Shown one piece after another: positions 1-11,727 of a stretch of 64,000 bases of DNA (positions within the stretch are counted from its first letter, which is position 1; the number at the start of each line of letters is the position of its first letter). Origin of the DNA: Eleusine coracana subsp. coracana (taxonomy: Eukaryota; Streptophyta; Magnoliopsida; Poales; Poaceae); contig CM064421.1 in NCBI GenBank assembly GCA_032690845.1, positions 39,236,963 through 39,300,962 on the forward strand, read 5' to 3'. The notes below the pieces were generated by a model. It did no database searches and had not been told where the DNA came from. It saw only the letters and a program-made list of their open reading frames with translations. The translations under genes and the position numbers were made by a program.

Positions 1-692
1 TTGGAAATTGTAGCAAGATTAGAAACTCTTATCTCGATCCGATTAAATTCCATGGTGGTTTGTAACAGATGTGTCCAATATTAGCAATGCTGCTGCGCAT
101 AGCACGCGTTTCGGCTTTCTTGCAGGGACTACAACATGTCTACATGTTTTTTCACGTGTCCGTATTTTGATAACGATTTTGGGCACCTTTGATGATTACC
201 AGTCATAGCTTACTTGATGCCTATGGATGTGGACGCTTATCCAACAATAAGTTGTAGACTTGTTTGACAAATTAACAGTGTGCTGGCTGTTGGATGGTGG
301 AGGGAGGATTGGGGATCACATTGATGCGGTAGTTAACAAAGTAAAGTGATACATGTGTATAACTAAGACGAATGATATCACCATGCTGTTTGGTGAAGGT
401 CCCGCCCAAGTGATTGCATTTGGTGGTGCTGATAGCTACCTTTATGCGAAACCATTGACATGTTGTAGCAAAGCTCATCTGATTTTTTCGTGGTTATTAC
501 TGTACTTGGCATAAGTTATATGCATAAATAAACACAATATTAAAGACTAATGAACCTTTATAGAGTCCTTCTGATAAATTAGCTGCCAGATCAAAAATAA
601 ATTTGCACTCTGCAGCACTTCAATCTATGTGCCTTTTGATTCATGCAAACCTGTTCTGATATGCTTATTCTCTTTTCTGTGCAATATTTCAG

Positions 693-1835
693 TGTGAACA
701 TATGCCTAGGCCCTAAAGAGGATCGCTATCTTATAACGGGTCTCCACACAGTGAATGACATCTACTGTAGCTGTTGCCAACAGATTCTAGGCTGGAAATA
801 TGTGAGTACAAATTTAACTTGGTTTATCCTGCAATGATGATTTTCTCATTTCCATAGGAACTCGCTTGACTCTAGGCAGTTACCTAAGTTCTTATATTTG
901 AATAAATATAATAGAAACACCAATTTATGACGTTACTGACAATGTAACAAAGATCAAGGAGATATTCATATCATTTCATCAAATATATATTGAAGGTCAA
1001 GCCAACATGAATGTAGTCGTAGTCGGAGAGAAAATTAGTACTTCATTGAGTTCTTGGGACTTTTAGCCAATGCTGAAGTGAACTCTGTATCACTTGTTCG
1101 CTTAATCACTGGAGCAAAATGATTTGACATCTATCTGCATACAGGAGATGTGAACAAAAATAACATTGTTGGTACTTTTGTAGTTTTGTATACTTGTCTC
1201 CCTGTTGATCTCTGATTTTCATTTCAGAAGTAAAGAGATGCATTTAAGAGCACAAACTGAAAACAACGTAATTCAGTCGTCTAATTCGCCCATGTACCTG
1301 TTTAGGCCTACTTGATTTTGTTAACTTTTTCATTTGTGCTGAAATGATGAGTTGGCCAGTCTTTTTGTATCTTCAATCCACGTTTGAGCTATGATCTCTG
1401 CTGTTGTACCAGAAATTAGAATATGATAAATAGTTTACTCAGTAACTGGTACTGCTAATAATGGATAACTGAATTATTTGCCATGCCAAACAGTCAAAGA
1501 TAAATCCCATGGTTACTTACTTACTTTGTCAAACGGTGGCTTCTAATGTTGAAGACGAATTAGACGCCTAGAAGTAGAACTGATATTATTTTGAACCCCC
1601 TCAGAATATCATATGCTACTACTATTCTTGTCTTTAGTTGTCAACGGCTCACATTTATTCATGCACCTGATTCAGCATGAGCCAGTAATAATAATTCCTA
1701 TTACGAATGAGTTTTTCTTCATTCGATGCATCCTAATTCCAGAGTGGCATGCTGCAGGAGAAAGCCTACGACGAAAGCCAGAAATACAAGGAAGGGAAGT
1801 TCATTCTGGAACGAGGTAGAATGGTGAAAGACTGA
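693..1835 (+). CDS. Yippee-like zinc-binding protein, 3' portion (5' exons outside window)
   Basis: Two exons are visible: 693..801 (preceded by a pyrimidine-rich AG, followed by gtgagt) and 1758..1835 (after ctgcag, stop TGA 1833-1835). They join in frame to give the second half of the Yippee domain: a GPKEDRYLITGLHTV block, the Zn-binding CSCC cluster, GWKYEKAYDESQKYKEGKF and the tail ILERGRMVKD. Yippee proteins are small (about 100-130 aa) and fold around one zinc held by two Cys pairs. The first Cys pair and the HGKAYLF block are not found in 1-692, so the upstream exons must lie before the window and 1-692 would be intron. The tail ends at RMVKD, like the short plant members. Cellular role in plants is poorly defined. 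The family call is from motif recognition; the missing N-terminus is inferred. Confidence 0.85.
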
Positions 1836-2188
1836 TGATGATGGTTGGACTGCTGTTACTACTGAAAAATCCAAGTATTTCGGCAGCATGCGGTTGCTGC
1901 CGATTAGGAAGACCAAATGACCAATGGGCACCAGCAGCAGAAGCTGTGATTTGTGGAATATCATTGACTCAAGAAAACAATCAGAATGTTTGTAGCTTTG
2001 TAGCAATGGGCAGCCAGCTAACCGTGTTAGTAAACATTTGTCGTGAACTGTGAATGACTCGTGATCTGATCCAGAACGCAGCTGGAAAGACTCGTTCTAA
2101 AAGAACAAAAAAACGACTCGTTGCCCATTGAGCTTAATGGCCTGGTTCAAACAGGCAGTCCAGTGCAGTCCCAAGCGGGAGGCCAGCT

Positions 2189-2197
2189 GTATATAAA
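2189..2197 (+). promoter_or_regulatory. TATA box of PUF-1
   Basis: The sequence gtatataaagcg lies about 70 bp before the PUF-1 ATG at 2265. The same ATATAA(A/G) core at a similar distance precedes the other PUF genes in this window. Confidence 0.65.
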
Positions 2198-2264
2198 GCG
2201 CGGCCGCACACGCCTGAAATCAAAATTCGCACCCCCAAATCCAGCGCGATCAGAGCCGATCGCC

Positions 2265-4835
2265 ATGGACCCGACCAAGCAGGGCGGCGCCGCCTCGTCC
2301 AAGCCCTACTCCGACCTCGACGCCCGCCTCCTCGCGATGCGGCTCGGCGACCCTTCCTCGTCGCTGGTGCAGGCGCGGAATCCGGCGCCGACCCCGCTGC
2401 TGCTTCCGAATCCGCAGATGGAGCTCGTGCCGAGGACCGCAACGCCCGCTGCACGGCCGCTCCTGCCCCTGGTGCCGTCCCAGCCGCAGGAGTTCGTGCC
2501 GACCGCGGCGTTCCTGGAGCGGCCGCCGCTGGAGAACCCGCCCCAGCCCAAGCCGCAGGTGCTCGTGCCGACCAATTCGCTCGATGTGCGCGGGCTGCAG
2601 CAGTTCCAGGCGGTGCGGCAATACTGGCCGCAGTCGCATCCACAACTGCTAGGCTTCGCGGGGGCGAGAGCTCCGCGGGCGCCACCAGCTCCGGCAGTAC
2701 CTTCGCCTCGCTCAACGGCAAGCACAGCCCGCGCTTCAACGCCTCCGCCCCGCCCTTCCCGCCGAAGGCTCCGAAGCCGAGCAGGATGAGCACCAGCGCG
2801 GAAGACATCCAGCCCGTGCCGAAGCCGAGCAAGCTGAGCGCAAGCGCGGACGACTTCCAGTTCCAGTCCATTCCCCAGTCCCACCCCTCGATGACGCAAT
2901 CGTCGTGGACGCCGAGCTCCAGCGCCAGCCAGTGCCATCCTCCGCTCGGCGCCGCCACGGCCTCCTCCGCTCGTCATGACAATGCAAGCCTCGACCCGTA
3001 CGCATCCGTCATTCCGACCGCGGGGCATGCTTACCAGGATGAGCCTCAACGGTGGGGTCGCGTGCCTCCGGCGATTGACCGCCTGCCGTGGTTGGACGAG
3101 GTCCAGAGGAAGCCGGCGGATCTGATGTTGGCCGGGGCGGCAGAGCACGTTGTCCACCGTCTCGCGGAGGGCGGCGACGAGGAGCGCCTGAGTGTGCTCG
3201 ACGCCGTCAAGCGCAAAGTGCACTGGATCATGGGGTGCAGGGAGAGGCACGTCGTGTTTCTGGCGCTGCTGCGCGCCTGCGAGGGGAGGTTCTACGAGCT
3301 CCTTGACATCGTCATGGCCGCTTGCACAGGGGACGGCTCCCTCATGCGCGTCGCCACGGAGGTCCAAGGGTACGTCTGCGGATTAATTTCTTCCGTTGAT
3401 TTGGCGAAAATTTGTGGGAATTTGTTCTTGTCAGTTGATTGCCATGTTTTGGTCACAAGCAATTTAGCAGTTCAAGTCGAGGCTAAGGAAATCAAAGCAT
3501 TAAGTGTTGTACTACATGCATTGAAGCACATACAAATCCTATTGAAACTTCAGTACATCTGCCGTGATTCATCCTATAGTGAAACTAAACTGTAGTTAAT
3601 GACTTAATGTGTCTGTCTTGTTGCTGATTGCTGTCGTCTGTTTCCGGGCCGAAATGCCTGATAGAGTGCTAAACAGTCAAATGTACACTCCACAAATCCA
3701 AACATATTCTGGTGCTGTTGAAAAATCAGATCATCTACTGTCATTGATTGAGCAGTTCAATTAAATCGTGGATAATGTGTGTTTACCTTTCTGCTTCTTT
3801 ACATGACACAGGGTGAAAGCTCTGAAGGAGCTCATCAGGGTGGTGGCGCCGTACCCCCAACTGTCCCAGGTGCTCATCACCTGTCTCCTGCGCGAACAAG
3901 TGATGGAACATGAAAAAGGAGCGCAACTGCTTTGCCATTGCTTTACCACTCTGCCTTCCAGTGATTGCTCGGTATGTGCCCCTCTATGTGCGATACACGA
4001 CTGTGCACGTGACACGCCAATTGACCACCCCTATTTTCCTGGTTAACTTCTTTAGATCATTGTCCGCTTCGCCATCTCCCCCAGCCATACGATGGTGTGG
4101 TCTATGGCCGCGTCGAAATGCCTGACAGAGTGTTTCGAGCACGCCAGAGACGAGGACCTGCGTGATCTTGAGCTTTTCATCTTGAACAACACCTACGCAC
4201 TCGCCAAGGGCGCATACAGGTGCGAGCTCAACGTACCATGGCAATGACTGTCTTCCTGTGATGATTCTTTCCGTCTATTTTATTTTGGCGTCCGCAATCC
4301 CCATGGTGGATCGTTATGTCAGACCGGAGCTAACAAAACTCGCCGTCGTGCCGCAGCAACTACTTCTTGCAGCGAGTCCTCGAGAGCGGCACAAAGCATC
4401 TCCAGGAGGGCATCACGGAGCGCGTCGCGCACAGCATCGTCGACCTCTCCGACCGCCCGTCCGGGAGCTACGTGGTGGAGGCGTGCATCGCCCTGACGTG
4501 TTCACTCATGCCGCTGCTGCGCTTGCTCACTGCGTTCCAGGACCTGCACGACGACCAGCTGGCTCAACTGGTGCAAGGCTGCCACTCCAACTACGTCGTC
4601 CAGAAGCTGCTCTTAGCCGGCAAAACCGTATGTATCCAGCCGCCTCAACCTGTCGCGTTAGTTGACTGCTGTTTGATTTGACTGTGCCGAACGCGACATG
4701 CAGCTCTTACCGGAGCAGACGCTGGCGCTGGCGCGGCGGATCGTGACGCTGCCGCTGACGGTCCCGAGAGGCGCGCAGGCCGGGAAGGTGATGAGGATCG
4801 CCAACAAGCTGATCCCCAAACGGATGTACTACTAG
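2265..4835 (+). CDS. Pumilio/PUF RNA-binding protein PUF-1 (frameshifted in exon 1)
   Basis: Five exons: 2265..3369, 3812..3971, 4056..4219, 4357..4627 and 4704..4835. All introns are GT-AG and their phases agree. Exon 1 encodes a low-complexity Pro/Ser/Gln leader and the first degenerate repeats; exons 2-5 encode the PUF domain. The last three repeats keep the base-contact triplets NYxxQ (NYFLQ), SYxxE (SYVVE) and NYxxQ (NYVVQ), the classical code for a UGU core, so it should bind mRNA 3'UTRs in the cytoplasm. The frame starting at MDPTKQG shifts inside a G5 run near 2655-2662. Downstream the paralogue-like residues (GESSAG..., SRMSTSAED) continue in another frame until the exon-1 donor. One base appears to be missing, either a real mutation or a sequence error. 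An ATG at 2786 in the second frame could still give an intact 436-aa PUF protein. Confidence 0.82.
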
Positions 4836-4912
4836 TAGCCCTGTAGGCATGTACATAGGGATCGGTGCGCCATGGTGTCTGTCTGTTATGTAGTCCAAGG
4901 ACGCGCCAGACC

Positions 4913-4996
4913 GTGCCTGCATGTCACATTACCAACTGCTTAGTGCCTGCATATCAAATTACCAACTGCTTAGTGCCTGCAACTCAAATCAGCAAG
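4913..4996 (+). repeat. 30-bp tandem repeat in PUF-1 3' flank
   Basis: A 30-bp unit starting gtgcctgca begins at 4913, 4943 and 4973 (nearly three copies, a few mismatches). It lies in the likely 3'UTR, about 80 bp past the PUF-1 stop. A single related stretch occurs near 6890 in the decayed PUF copy. Confidence 0.8.
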
Positions 4997-5305
4997 GTGC
5001 TGCAACTGTTCGCTTAGATTGTGTGTTTGGTTAGTACTAGGTGATTGTGTCCATGGCTTTGGGGTTGTCTAGTATTCGTACTCATTCATGTCTCTGTGCA
5101 AAGGTATCAGGTATAGCGTTACTGTTTTTGTATATGGCTATAGAGTGATTTCATCCATGATAAAAAAAAAGTCAAAATCAGCAAGGTTTTGTAATATAAA
5201 CTCATCTTCTCGTGCAAGTGTCTCTGTTGTTGCACCTCAACGCCATGTCATGTCAGATATATAGTACTAAAGATCAATTGTGTATGCGTATACTGGGACG
5301 GTCCA

Positions 5306-5400
5306 AAATGTGTACCTCAACGACGTGGCCGGTAATGCACCCTGACCCAAACGCTCATTTTGGTCAAATATTGTCAATTTTTTTTTTGTCAAAATCCAAA
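5306..5400 (+). pseudogene. Duplicated fragment of the DUF295/KIB-like relic
   Basis: This stretch (tgtgtacctcaacgacgtgg and about 80 following bases) matches 6160-6276, which covers the C-terminal end and 3' flank of the DUF295-like relic. Only this end is present, so it is a partial duplicate. It lies about 470 bp past the PUF-1 stop. Confidence 0.55.
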
Positions 5401-5654
5401 TACGAGAAGCACGCGCGAGGGGGTCGGGCGCTCCGCTAACACTCCGTTAACTAACCCTCCCCCAAAAGTAATTCCGTGGGTCAAGCAGTGGCCCAACAAC
5501 GATCAATGCTGACTGGGACGCACACTCCGTTTCCTTTCCTCCCCGTATTCTTCTGTCACCAAATCGATACGGTCTCCAAAGTAAGCTTCTCGTCATATAT
5601 TGACCTACGTTCCTAATCGAAAATCAACCAGCAAGAAGAGGCCACCTTGCATTG

Positions 5655-6190
5655 TGCGCCGAAGATGGGTTTCTCCCCTGCTGACTTGATGACCAAGCCA
5701 TGCGTTGTTCAGTTGAGCGCGACCTCGGAAAACGTTTACTAGTCTTTGTTGAATCGGTTCGACGGAAGCTCCCACGAGGTGGAGATACCTGCGGCACAGG
5801 GGAAGAGATGTCTTGGTTGGCACGGGGAGTGGCTGTTGATGGTGGAGGTCGACGCCAACACGGAGTGCTGTTTGCTGCATGCACCTGGCTTCGCAGGCCA
5901 AGGTCGACCTCTCCCTCCGTTGCACGAGCCTCCTGGATCCGACGAGTCGTTCGCGTTCGCCCTCTCGTCCGAGGCAGCGAGGCTGCTCCGCCGGACTGCA
6001 CCATCGTGCATCGTGCTCAGTGTGTGCCAAGAGATCAGGTCGCTCTTTTATTGCCGCCCCAAACGACCAGGAGTGGAAGTGGAGGCAGATTTCGGTCTTT
6101 GACGGGATGGTCGAGCTTGATTCCCTCAACGGTGCCGTGGTCGGCCACGGCGGGAAACTGTGTACCTCACCCGCCGTGGCCGAATAATGC
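5655..6190 (+). pseudogene. DUF295 / KIB-type beta-propeller protein relic
   Basis: Two frames together read like the centre of a plant DUF295 (KIB1-4 beta-propeller, often F-box linked) protein. Landmarks are GKRCLGWHGEWLLMV (the typical RCLGSSHGWL element), LLHAPGF, RPLPPL, PSCIVLSV and YCRP. After a frame change near 6055-6062 in a CCCC run come NDQEWKWRQISVFDG and DSLNGAVVGHGGKL. An in-frame TAG near 5741 and the frameshift, with no F-box region, mark it as a truncated pseudogene. No promoter or introns were recognised. Confidence 0.6.
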
Positions 6191-6366
6191 ACCGTCAAAT
6201 GCACCCTGACCCAAAACGCTCATTTTGTTAAATATTGTTAATATTTGTTCAATTATTGGTCAAACTCCAAAAAATATACATTTTCGATGACACATCGAGT
6301 TGGAATTTATGAAGTTTTGCATGAAAATTTTGAATTGCGGCATTCTTTTTTTTTTTTTGACACATC

Positions 6367-6485
6367 GGTCAGCTCGCTCAGCTGATGCAGGGCAGCCACT
6401 CCAAGTACGTCGTCGTTCAGAATCACAACCTTCTCAAGGCCGGCAAACCCATATGTATCCAGCCGCCTCAGCCCGTCGGCATCCG
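6367..6485 (+). pseudogene. Relic of a PUF gene exon (last repeat) plus splice junction
   Basis: The stretch from ggtcagctcgctcagctgat matches the end of PUF-1 exon 4 and the start of its intron (4555-4665): residues QLAQLMQGSHSKYVV, then LLKAGK, then intron-like atgtatccagccgcctca. Extra bases break the frame after KYVV. Everything upstream of this repeat is missing. It follows a poly-T run and a second copy of gacacatcg (6287 and 6356). Confidence 0.75.
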
Positions 6486-6859
6486 ATTGTTAGCCCCATT
6501 TCAATGATGTTTTTTATTGCCAATTTATTGTCACATCAGATTTTTTAGATGACATGACATGAAATTTAAATAGAGAGATAAAATACCTTTTTATTTAGAT
6601 GAAAGCCTATTTACAATTTTCATTAGAGAATGAAAGACAAATGAAAGTGAATTGAGACTCCTTCTTTTCAGCTCTCATATTTTGTATGACATATTTTATC
6701 ATCATACTATGTAGTAATTAATATCCAGCTATTAAACATATGAAATTATGAAATAAAAATCAGTATTGAGAGAGACAGTTTCATTCTCTTTTTAAATAAC
6801 AAAAATCTGATGTCTCAATGTTGGTAACTGTGATATGAAAGATAGCAGCTGACGCCTGG

Positions 6860-7010
6860 CGCCTGGCCGTGTGCTGCAACTGCAAAGCGCCTGCATGTCA
6901 CGTATGTTCATTCAGCTTGTGTGTTTGGTTGGTAAGTGATGATATGGTATCCATGGGTTTTGGGGGTTGTGCAAAGTTCGAACTCCATGATAAAAGGTAA
7001 GTCATAAAGT
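6860..7010 (+). pseudogene. 3'-flank remnant of the decayed PUF copy
   Basis: Segments such as cgcctgcatgtcac, cagcttgtgtgtttggttgg, gtatccatgggttttggggg and catgataaaa follow in the same order as in the PUF-1 3' flank (4913-5175). With 6367-6485 this shows that a full PUF unit once stood here and was mostly deleted or overwritten by the AT-rich stretch 6490-6850. Confidence 0.6.
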
Positions 7011-7399
7011 TCACAAAAATTCATCTCTTATGATGGTATATGCGTTTACTTGCCCTGTCCAGGCAGAGGCAGATCGATCACCTCTGCTTGCATGGGCATG
7101 TTCGTTCGCTCTTGCAATGCGGTATTGTCAACGTTTAACCCTGCCGACTGCCGTCAATTTTCGGAACAACGGAAATCTGACTGAAACCAGTAAAAGAATA
7201 ATCGGAATCAGGTGGAATCGATAAAAGGAAAGCGGAAGAAGTGCCTAATCGGGTTGGGCTACTTGCAGGTCAGTTGGGTCGTGGAGACTCACCCAAGACA
7301 CCAACTGCTGACCTACCTTGCGAAAGGAGGGAAAGGCTCTGGCGCGGCTCAGCCCACACTCCAGGCGAAACGATAGTAGCCCGCCCCCGCCGTCCTGAA

Positions 7400-7795
7400 C
7401 TGTTGCTACTGTGCAAGACACATGTCCACGACCTGCTGCCTCGCTCGCCTCCTCGCCTCTCCGCGCGGTGGTCTCCGATCTCAGACCTGTCCGATCCAGC
7501 GGATCCTTCGCAACTTTGCGCATCCATGCCTACCTATCTTGCCTGCAACGCCAATGTCGGCGCGGTCTTCGTCCCGGGCTCACGGCTGAGATCCTGTAGG
7601 GGCGTTTTGCTATCGCGCGGTAGGTGTTCGACGAAATGCCTGCTACGGCCGATCAGGTGCCGGCGCTTCCCTGGAAGCAGTCGTGATGGTTCGCAAGATG
7701 AAGGGAAGAGGTCTCACACCCAGAGCAACAGAATTGGTGACAGTCGCATGTGGTATAGACAAGGAGATTGGGAAGTTCGATCAGCAGGATGCATA
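7400..7795 (+). pseudogene. PPR-protein relic upstream of PUF-2
   Basis: Across two frames the sequence shows PPR-protein hallmarks: YLACNANVGAVFVPGSRL, then VFDEMPATADQVPALPW (the (A)RxVFDEMP signature, preceded by an in-frame TAG), then VVMVRKMKGRGLTPRATEL and a terminal FDQQDA stop. Frameshifts and the TAG make it non-functional. PPR proteins normally bind organelle RNAs. A related relic lies on the opposite strand upstream of PUF-3 (16850-17240). Confidence 0.6.
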
Positions 7796-8048
7796 GTGTT
7801 GGGCGGCACAGTGGGAAGGCCTCCAAACTTGGGTCCCTGAGAGCGTGCTGTACTGCATTGTCCTTTCTCGAATGCAGCAGAGGTATAGCAGCTGATTGAA
7901 CCTTATCGGACGATGATGGTTTCTATGGAATTGGGATGTAACCGTGGTCAGCTCAATGATGTTTCACTGGTTGGTAATGGCAGAAAATGAACAATTGGCT
8001 ATGGTGGATGGACCAATGGTTAAGGAAAGGAGGAGTGAAAAATCAAGT

Positions 8049-8057
8049 GGATATAAG
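8049..8057 (+). promoter_or_regulatory. TATA box of PUF-2
   Basis: The sequence ggatataagcac is about 145 bp before the ATG chosen for PUF-2 (8199). It shares the ATATAAGC core with PUF-3 and PUF-4. Confidence 0.5.
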
Positions 8058-8198
8058 CACGCTGCACGCCCGCCCCGCACCGCTCCGCTCACCACTCAGT
8101 TCAAAAAATTGGGGACGCAATCCAGCGCGATCAAGCAGGGCAGCGACGCCCGCCTCCTCTCGTCGGAGCCCATCGCCGAGCACCGCGCCTCCACCGAC

Positions 8199-10321
8199 AT
8201 GGAGCCGACCAAGGAGAAGCAGTCGGGGGACGCCTCTTCGTCGGAGCTCGCCGCCAACCCCAGCGCCTCGCCGCAAGAGCCCCCTGCTGCCCGTGATGCC
8301 CGCCTCCGACTCCAAGCGATGCAGCTCGGCGACCTCTCCTCGTCGCTGCCGCTGATGATCCCGCCCCAATTCCAGCCGCAGCATGAGCTCCAGGTGGCGC
8401 AGCACTACGGCGTGGGAGAGAGCTCCTCAGATGCCGTGCACGCCTGGCCCGTAGGTGCCACCACCCCAAGCGGCGGCGTCATCTGGGGCTACCTCGTGCC
8501 CAGCCCCGCGTTTGTGCCGGGGTACTACGGTCCCTTGGCCCCGTCCTACCCCTCGGTGGCGCAGTGGTGGTCTTCCGCGCCGAGCTCCAGCTCTGGGCGC
8601 TACGGCCACAGCGCCCGGTCCCGGAGGTACGACACCCGCGCCACCCTCCTTTCGCGCCGCATCCAGGACCTGGCACTTCTGATGTCGCCGACGACGTTTA
8701 CCTCGAGGGAAGTGATCCACGAGCTCGGGAGACGCAACGCGCGGGTGCGCTGTCTTGTGCGCGACAGGGTCGCTTCGGTTGTGCACACGATGATGGAGAG
8801 CCGCGGGGGGCGTCCCGTGTTCATAGCGCTGCTTCGCGCCTGCGAATATCTGTTCGATGACCTCCGGCCCATCGTCGAGGCCGCGTGCGACGGCCGAGCC
8901 CCTCTGTTACGTCTCATGAAGTGTGCTCACGGGTACGTTCACGAATGAATTTTCCTTCGATTCAGCGAATATAGTCATTTCAGGATTTCAAGTTTCTAAC
9001 TGATATCTCCCATTTAATTTCTCATGGTTTGGTCAGAACTAGTTTAGCGCAGCTATTCACATGTTCATTTGTATGGTTGCGTTGCAGTTGCAATCGAATC
9101 TCGGTTAGATACTAGTGTTTGCTGTGATTGCGTAACTCTACTTATTTTCGAGTTCTGAGACTAAATTCCGTTGTGAACTTGTGATACCAGACCAGTTGCT
9201 GTGATTGTTTCTGTCTTAAACTGTTGGTAATAGTGTTTCCAATGCCTTTTAACTTGCACGGTGCAGAAAGGCAGCGCTCTCAAGGAGCTCATCAGGGTGG
9301 CTGCACCGTACAACGAACTGTATATGCTGCTCATCAACCGCCTCCTGAGAGATGAACGGATGATGAATGAGAACGAAGGTGTGGTGCTGCTTGACTATCT
9401 CTTTACCACGTTGCCATACTCATCTCGTCAGGTATGTACCACACAGCCCGCAGCTTTGCGAGTGCGACTATATGGAGGGCACAAGTTCTGATGACGATCG
9501 AACTTCCCTTTAGATCATTATCCAGTTTGCTATCGACAACTTTGGTGCCTTGAGCTTGTCCCAGTTCGGGTCGTTGTGGCTGACAAAATGCTTCAAGGCT
9601 GTTGCCACTGAGGAAGAGGACGAACTACTCAAGCTCGAGCACATCGTCTCGAGTCAGATCATCTATCTCGCCGAGGGCAGATACAGGTTACTGCTATCCA
9701 ATTTACAAATCTTCATTCTGACATACTTGTTCGGATCAGTTTTAGCGTTGTCGAGATGAACGTCGTGCCGGAATGAAACTAACGAAAACCTTGTACCGTC
9801 GTGCCACAGCAACCTTTTCTTGCAGCGAGTCCTCGAGCTCGGGAGCGATTCGATCAAGGAGAACATCGTGGAGCGCGTCGTGGATAACCTCGTGAGGTTG
9901 TCCGTGCACTGGCCAGGGAACTATGTGGTACAGAAGTGCTTCCTCCGGACGGGACGGCGCCGCAAGCAGCGTGTGCTTGCTGCGTTCCGAGGGCTGGGCG
10001 ACGACCAGCTCCTGATACTGGTGCAGAACTCCTATGCCCACAGAATCGTGCGCAAGCTAAAGCTGCTTGAGGCTGGTGAAAACGTAAGTAGCCGCATCTT
10101 TTAATTTGTGACGTCGTCACAAGCACCAGGCGAGGATCGATACCTGATTGATTTATTCTGAATGCGGCATGCAGTCCTTCCCGGAGGAGACGGTGGCGCT
10201 GGCGCAGCGAATCAAGGAGCTGCTGGCGACGGTCCAGCGACAGAACTACTACGCCTGGTCGGTGATGGATGTCGTCAGGAAGGTGCTACCCAGCCGCAGT
10301 AGCCAGCTTGATCTCTGTTGA
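8199..10321 (+). CDS. Pumilio/PUF RNA-binding protein PUF-2
   Basis: Exons 8199..8932, 9275..9431, 9514..9686, 9810..10083 and 10175..10321 give 494 aa. The ATG at 8199 (MEPTKEKQ) is chosen by match to PUF-1 and PUF-3 (MDPTKQ, MEPTKQ); an in-frame ATG further upstream is less likely. The exon-2 acceptor must be the AG at 9273-9274 (aaaggcag|c). The paralogue-like AG at 9265-9266 would break the frame, so this acceptor has slipped. Exon 1 is a Ser/Pro/Tyr-rich leader followed by degenerate repeats. The last three repeats read NLFLQ, NYVVQ and HRIVR instead of NYxxQ, SYxxE and NYxxQ, so the expected G-specific repeat now looks U-specific and the final repeat has lost its base contacts. Any RNA target probably differs from the UGU consensus. 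Confidence 0.82.
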
Positions 10322-11306
10322 TATCGCAACTGATGCGTGTTAAGTACGTGCGCGTCCCGATCCAATCCAATGCATGTCTGTCTGTCATGTAGCCAGGAAC
10401 GTGCCAGGCCGTGCGGCAAAACGGTACTGCCGCCTGTCTTTTGTATTCGTTCAGCCCGTGTTCTCAGGTACCTATATATGCGTTTTGTCTGTGCAATGTG
10501 TTGCGTAAGTAACTTGGTGGTTGAATTCATTTCATGAACAAAGGCAAATAAAGGTTTTGCAGGGTATTGTCTTCTGTAGTATCCATTCTGTACTTCTGCT
10601 GATGTTGTGTCAGATAAATCATCGTTACATTGTCCGAGTGTCTGGAAGTGGATATAAGTCCAGTACATGTTTTCCTCTTTCCATTTGCTGGGGCTGGTGG
10701 TGATCTTGCTCTTCTGCCGGCCGTGCAAAACAGCAAGTGTACATGCTATTCGACACTTTTTTTGGAGGGAAATTAGGCTTTCTTGTGCAACTCATCACTC
10801 AACAGCCAGCGAGTTGTGGTTGTGGCCCAACATGTAAAAGAGGCCTAGTGATAAGCGAGCTATGAAAATGTTGCGTGGAACTTGATGTAGAATGTTTTTA
10901 AATTAACATTTTAAAGCTGAAAAATATAATGCCGTGCATGGTTATTAACTATAGGTATTTAGTAAAATAGAAAAGGTGCAAACCTGACTCGACATTTTTC
11001 AAAGTCGAGTCAGTTCAATATTACCTGTATACTAACGTGTAAATATAAACTGATTCCAAAAGATCTGTAAGGCTTGGTTTCCAAAGAAAAACACACGACA
11101 TCAAAGTTCACAAAAAGTTGTCTTTTTATAGATGCAACCCAATGCACATACGGAATGGCTCGTGCATATACGCAATGTATAGTAACCTAGAATACACACA
11201 TACGTACTAGACCGCCCAAAACTGTGGACGCACTCCACGATTCCACGTTACATGAAACACGCAATAAGATCATGAACAAACACCGATACTCGCATGCGCT
11301 TGCACG
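10322..11306. other. PUF-2 3' flank and unassigned spacer
   Basis: The first about 230 bp keep similarity to the PUF-1 and PUF-4 3' flanks (ctgtcatgtag, cgtgccaggccgtgc, cagcccgtgt), so they are probably 3'UTR. From about 10740 to 11306 I see no gene. Confidence 0.5.
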
Positions 11307-11727
11307 CATCGTTGTGAGTTATTTTTTTTAAAAAATAAGGCAGGAGCACTGTTATTCATTAAGATAGAGGGAAAAGAATTAAAATCTAAGTGTACAAAGA
11401 CTAAATAAAAAACATAGATATAACCCAGGCAACATGCTTTTGAAAGCTCGGCTACAAGATAAGAACCACTACAAGCTAAACTGTTGTTCACTCATAATGA
11501 TGTCGGCCAAGAACGATAGATGCAGCTTGGATGAAAGACTCAAACACTCTTCTATTCTTCTTGCAAACCTTTCTTTCTAAATATGCCATCAAAGGTGAGT
11601 AGGAGCCCAACAAATTGTTTCTTCTGAATGTGGATCACATTGATGCAATTGTTTGGAACCACGGAGGATGCCACCTCTCATGTGAAGTAGGCAGGAAGGT
11701 TGTTTCACATCTTCCTGTCTGGCTGAA

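Noticed and set aside
2134..3367. Long minus-strand ORFs opposite PUF-1 exon 1
   Set aside because: GC-rich Pro/Ser coding on the + strand leaves the other strand open; the translations are Arg/Ala-rich with no domain.
7241..7840. 199-codon + strand ORF as a complete new gene
   Set aside because: PPR residues run through two other frames; this frame is a by-product.
8933..9274. PUF-2 broken at the exon 1-2 junction
   Set aside because: The paralogue-like acceptor AG gives a frame break, but the AG eight bases further (9273-9274) restores the frame, so the gene can be intact.
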